A stretch of 14,723 nt of DNA, taken from positions 1 through 14,723 of the forward strand of contig JAIUMB010000049.1 in assembly GCA_022565745.1 (NCBI GenBank), given 5' to 3'. The notes below the pieces were generated by a model. It searched no databases, was not told the origin of the DNA, and saw only the letters and a program-made list of their open reading frames with translations. The stretch comes from Cryomorphaceae bacterium. Lineage in GTDB: Bacteria > Bacteroidota > Bacteroidia > Flavobacteriales > Schleiferiaceae. Made by a program: the position numbers and the translations under genes. Position 1 is the first letter of the stretch. Each line of letters opens with the position of its first letter. This document shows, in pieces, positions 11,704-14,723 of the stretch.

Positions 11704-14043
11704 ATGTGGAGCACCATTGCACGATTAATCATTAGATTTCCTTTCTGGGCCCTAGGTACGGTGCTTCTAGCCTCTGCTTTTATGGGCTATCACGCCTCGC
11801 AAACGAAGATTTCACACCAGTTTGGTCGACTGCTTCCTGTCACCGATTCAACGTACATCGATTACGAAAATTTTAAGCAGTCCTTTGGCGAAGCCGGAAA
11901 TACAGTAGTCATCGTTGCCAATCCTAAAGAGGGGATTTTTAACGACGTTTTTCTTGCCCAATGGCACGCCTTTGCCAATACCTTAAGGGAACTCGACGGG
12001 GTGAAAACAGCCACCGGTATCGACGGATTGGTGACCCTCAAGCGCAATGACGAAGAAAAAAAGTTTTATACGCAGCCCATTTGGGATGAAGGTGTGAGTG
12101 CAGATTCGTTGTCTACGCTCTTTCGACAATTGCCGTTTTATCACGGACTTTTCACCGATGCCGAGAAAGAAAACACCTTGATGGTGCTTCGCTTAGACCC
12201 CGACATCATATATGAAGAGAGAATCATTCCGCTTATTGAGGAAATAAAATGGCACGTCAAGGCATTTGAATCCGCCACCAACGTGGATTTATACACCTCA
12301 GGACTGCCGTATATCCGAATGGCCAATACGCTAAAAATTAAACGCGAGGTCTATCTTTTTATCGCATTGGCGCTCTCCGTTACGGCTTTAATTCTGTTTT
12401 TGTTCCTGCGGAGTTGGCGCGCCACATTTATCTCCTTGAGTATTGTTTGTATTGGTGTGGTGTGGTCTTTTGGATTGATTTCGGCCCTTGGATATGAAAT
12501 CACATTGTTGAGCTCTTTAATTCCACCCATTGTTATTGTTATTGGTATTGCCAATTGTATTTTTCTCATCAACAAGTACCATTCGGAATATCGACAGCAC
12601 CACAATCGCGTATTGGCGTTGCAGCGAATGATCAGCAAAATAGGCAACGCTACGTTTCTGACCAATGCAACGACGTCTCTGGGGTTTGCGGCATTTATTC
12701 TTACCAATAGCATCATTTTGGTAGAATTTGGCGTGGTGGCGGCCATCAATATTTTTGTGGTTTACATATTGTCCCTCATCATTATCCCGGCGGCCTATCA
12801 GTTTTCACCCGCCCCGCAAAAGAAACACTATCAGCATTTCGATCGCCGTTGGCTGCGCCATATGGTGTTTTATCTCGACGAATGGACACAGAAAAAGCGT
12901 CCGGTTATTTATGTCGTTACCGTCGTTATGTTGGTCTTGGCCTTTACCGGTATGAGCCGCCTTTACAGCTCAGGTAGTTTGACCGACGATTTCTCACACC
13001 GCGACCCGGTTTATAAAAATGTCAAGTACATCGAATCTAAGTTTGACGGGGTCATGCCGCTGGAAATTTTAATTGACACCAAAAAGAAACGCTCCATTTC
13101 TCAAGTAAAAACACTGGAGAAAATAGATGCGCTTGAACAGAAGTTGGAGGCGTATGAGGCACTCAGCACACCGCTTTCCGTTGCGCGTTTGGCTCGTTTT
13201 GCCAAGCAAGGGTACTACGGTGGAAATCCTGAGTTTTACGAAATTCCTACTCGGCAAGAGCGCAATTTTATCTATTCGTACATTCCTCGCGACCCTTCAA
13301 ACGAATCGATTTTATATGCCTTAACCGATACCAATCAACAGGTTGCACGTATTTCGCTGCAAATACGCGATTTGCCCACACCGGAAATGAGAACCTTATT
13401 AACGGATATCGAAAGAGATATCGAGACGGTTTTCCCGGCAGAAGAATTCGACGTCACCATTACCGGCGCCTCGGTTTTATTTGTGAAAGGTACCGATTAC
13501 CTCATACGCAACTTGCTCATCAGTTTGAGCTTGGCCATTGGCGTCATTCTCATTGTGATGGCGGTGCTTTTCCGCTCATGGAAAATGATTGTGGTGGCCA
13601 TTTTTCCCAATATTCTGCCACTTTTATTAACGGCCGGCGTCATGGGGTTTGCGGGTATTCCTCTTAAGCCCTCAACCATTTTGATTTTTAGCATCGCCTT
13701 TGGGATTTCGGTAGATGATACCATCCACTTCTTAGCCAAGTATCGACAGGAATTGGCCTATCGCAATTGGAACATCGTTGAATCGGTAAGAGCCAGTTTG
13801 CGCGAAACGGGCATCAGTATGTTTTATACCTCCATCGTATTGTTTTTTGGTTTTGCTATCTTTACCGCGTCGAGTTTTGGTGGAACGGTAGCGCTTGGTA
13901 TGTTGGTGAGCTTTACACTCATTGTGGCCATCGGTGCCAACCTGTTGTTGTTGCCGTCGCTCATCTTAAGTTTAGAGCGATTCCTAACGAATGAGGATTT
14001 TAAGTCACCACCAGTGAAAATACTCGACGAAGAGAACGATTAA
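11704..14043 (+). CDS. RND superfamily (MMPL/patched-like) transporter
   Basis: This 779-residue inner-membrane protein has the duplicated RND layout. TM1 (about 11-28) is followed by a periplasmic loop (about 30-212) and a TM2-6 block (about 216-362); TM7 (about 400-417), a second loop (about 420-598) and TM8-12 (about 603-757) complete it. The second-half TM10 carries the acidic motif GISVDDTIHF (667-676, D671 and D672), used in proton relay. The matching first-half motif is GIANCIFLINKYH (281-293) with no acid. The family exports lipids, hopanoids or other hydrophobic molecules by proton motive force; the substrate here is unknown. The frame can be read from 11614, but those 30 residues overlie the promoter, so ATG 11704 is chosen. 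rfbA follows after 12 nt, suggesting co-transcription and an envelope role. Confidence 0.88.
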   Translation: MWSTIARLIIRFPFWALGTVLLASAFMGYHASQTKISHQFGRLLPVTDSTYIDYENFKQSFGEAGNTVVIVANPKEGIFNDVFLAQWHAFANTLRELDGVKTATGIDGLVTLKRNDEEKKFYTQPIWDEGVSADSLSTLFRQLPFYHGLFTDAEKENTLMVLRLDPDIIYEERIIPLIEEIKWHVKAFESATNVDLYTSGLPYIRMANTLKIKREVYLFIALALSVTALILFLFLRSWRATFISLSIVCIGVVWSFGLISALGYEITLLSSLIPPIVIVIGIANCIFLINKYHSEYRQHHNRVLALQRMISKIGNATFLTNATTSLGFAAFILTNSIILVEFGVVAAINIFVVYILSLIIIPAAYQFSPAPQKKHYQHFDRRWLRHMVFYLDEWTQKKRPVIYVVTVVMLVLAFTGMSRLYSSGSLTDDFSHRDPVYKNVKYIESKFDGVMPLEILIDTKKKRSISQVKTLEKIDALEQKLEAYEALSTPLSVARLARFAKQGYYGGNPEFYEIPTRQERNFIYSYIPRDPSNESILYALTDTNQQVARISLQIRDLPTPEMRTLLTDIERDIETVFPAEEFDVTITGASVLFVKGTDYLIRNLLISLSLAIGVILIVMAVLFRSWKMIVVAIFPNILPLLLTAGVMGFAGIPLKPSTILIFSIAFGISVDDTIHFLAKYRQELAYRNWNIVESVRASLRETGISMFYTSIVLFFGFAIFTASSFGGTVALGMLVSFTLIVAIGANLLLLPSLILSLERFLTNEDFKSPPVKILDEEND

Positions 14044-14055
14044 AGCATAAGAATT

Positions 14056-14723
14056 ATGAAAGGAATTATACTTGCTGGCGGATCAGGAACGCGTCTTCAT
14101 CCATTGACCATTGCTGTGAGTAAGCAACTCATGCCGGTGTACGACAAACCAATGATTTACTATCCGCTGTCTACCCTTCTCGAAGCGGGCATCAATGATA
14201 TTCTCATCATTACGACACCGCATGATGCGCCCTTGTTTCAAAATCTCCTCGGCGACGGCAGTAGAATTGGTTGCTCATTTCAATACGCCATTCAGCATGA
14301 ACCCAATGGTCTGGCGCAGGCTTTTGTGCTCGGCGAGTCTTTTATTGGCAACAGCAAAGTGGCGCTCATCCTCGGTGACAATATTTTCTATGGCTCCAAA
14401 ATGGAGGATGTGTTATTAGACAGCAAAGACCCAGATGGAGGCGTTGTTTTTGCCTATCAGGTAAGCGACCCGCACCGCTATGGGGTGGTAGAGTTTGACA
14501 AAGACAAGGTAGCTGTATCCATCGAAGAAAAACCACAGCACCCCAAGTCAAAATTTGCTGTACCCGGACTGTATTTCTACGACAATCAAGTGGTGGATAT
14601 TGCCAAAAACCTCAAGCCTTCTGCCCGCGGCGAATACGAAATTACCGATGTCAATAAGGCGTATTTGGCCAATAAAAAACTCAAAGTGGGCATCCTTGAT
14701 CGCGGTACGGCTTGGCTGGATAC
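14056..14723 (+). CDS. rfbA: Glucose-1-phosphate thymidylyltransferase RfbA/RmlA, 3' partial
   Basis: RfbA makes dTDP-glucose from dTTP and glucose-1-phosphate, the first step of dTDP-L-rhamnose synthesis for surface polysaccharide. The window holds 222 of about 290 residues. Motifs are complete: the nucleotide-binding GGSGTRLHPLT (8-18), SKQLMPVYDKPMIYYPLSTL (22-41), LILGDNIFYG, EEKPQHPKSKFAVPGLYFYD, and GEYEITDVNKAYL near the cut. The frame is intact to the right edge, ending at GTAWLD. It starts 12 nt after the RND exporter stop with no own promoter, so it is likely in the same transcript. rmlB, rmlC and rmlD would be expected downstream, outside the window. Confidence 0.95.
   Translation, partial: MKGIILAGGSGTRLHPLTIAVSKQLMPVYDKPMIYYPLSTLLEAGINDILIITTPHDAPLFQNLLGDGSRIGCSFQYAIQHEPNGLAQAFVLGESFIGNSKVALILGDNIFYGSKMEDVLLDSKDPDGGVVFAYQVSDPHRYGVVEFDKDKVAVSIEEKPQHPKSKFAVPGLYFYDNQVVDIAKNLKPSARGEYEITDVNKAYLANKKLKVGILDRGTAWLD

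Overview
The window (about 14.7 kb, moderate GC) looks like a chromosomal segment from a bacterium of phylum Bacteroidota, most likely a marine Flavobacteriales or Cryomorphaceae-like organism. Support comes from several Bacteroidota-type promoters (TTG, 19-21 nt, TAnnTTTG), the lack of Shine-Dalgarno sequences, families typical of the phylum (DUF6268 outer-membrane protein, PagL-like acyloxyacyl hydrolase, Nfu with an Nfu_N domain, MMPL/RND exporter) and short A/T-rich tandem repeats between genes. No tRNA, rRNA, CRISPR array or transposase was seen.

Layout. 1-449 (+) is the C-terminal beta-barrel of an outer-membrane protein cut by the window edge. It meets head-on a minus-strand operon (446-3993): purL, a 26-residue single-pass membrane microprotein, and a lysine-ketoglutarate-reductase/alanine-dehydrogenase-like enzyme. 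From 4034 (+) runs a PagL-like lipid A deacylase whose promoter interlocks face to face with that of purL. Next is a divergent pair, an Nfu Fe-S scaffold (-) and a gamma-class carbonic anhydrase (+). Their -7 boxes form a perfect inverted repeat, and each gene carries a short tandem repeat at or near its 3' end. tadA (+) follows.

The most unusual part is 7254-9431. It holds a GC-rich, hairpin-dense element (about 7340-7566) with an open-frame remnant, then a minus-strand two-gene cassette. The cassette's first gene is a DUF488 protein with an N-terminal winged-helix-like domain. Its second gene is broken by an in-frame TAG and by a single-base deletion; the intact product can be reconstructed by eye. 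This looks like an acquired accessory (possibly defence-like) module in decay.

9432-11543 (-) is an envelope gene group: a lipoprotein, a DUF2147 secreted protein and a DUF6268 barrel. Divergent from it, an RND/MMPL exporter (+) has a canonical promoter with a palindrome in its spacer. Twelve bases after it starts rfbA (rmlA), truncated by the window end, probably the beginning of a surface-polysaccharide locus. Apart from core metabolism (purL, nfu, tadA), much of the window concerns the cell envelope.
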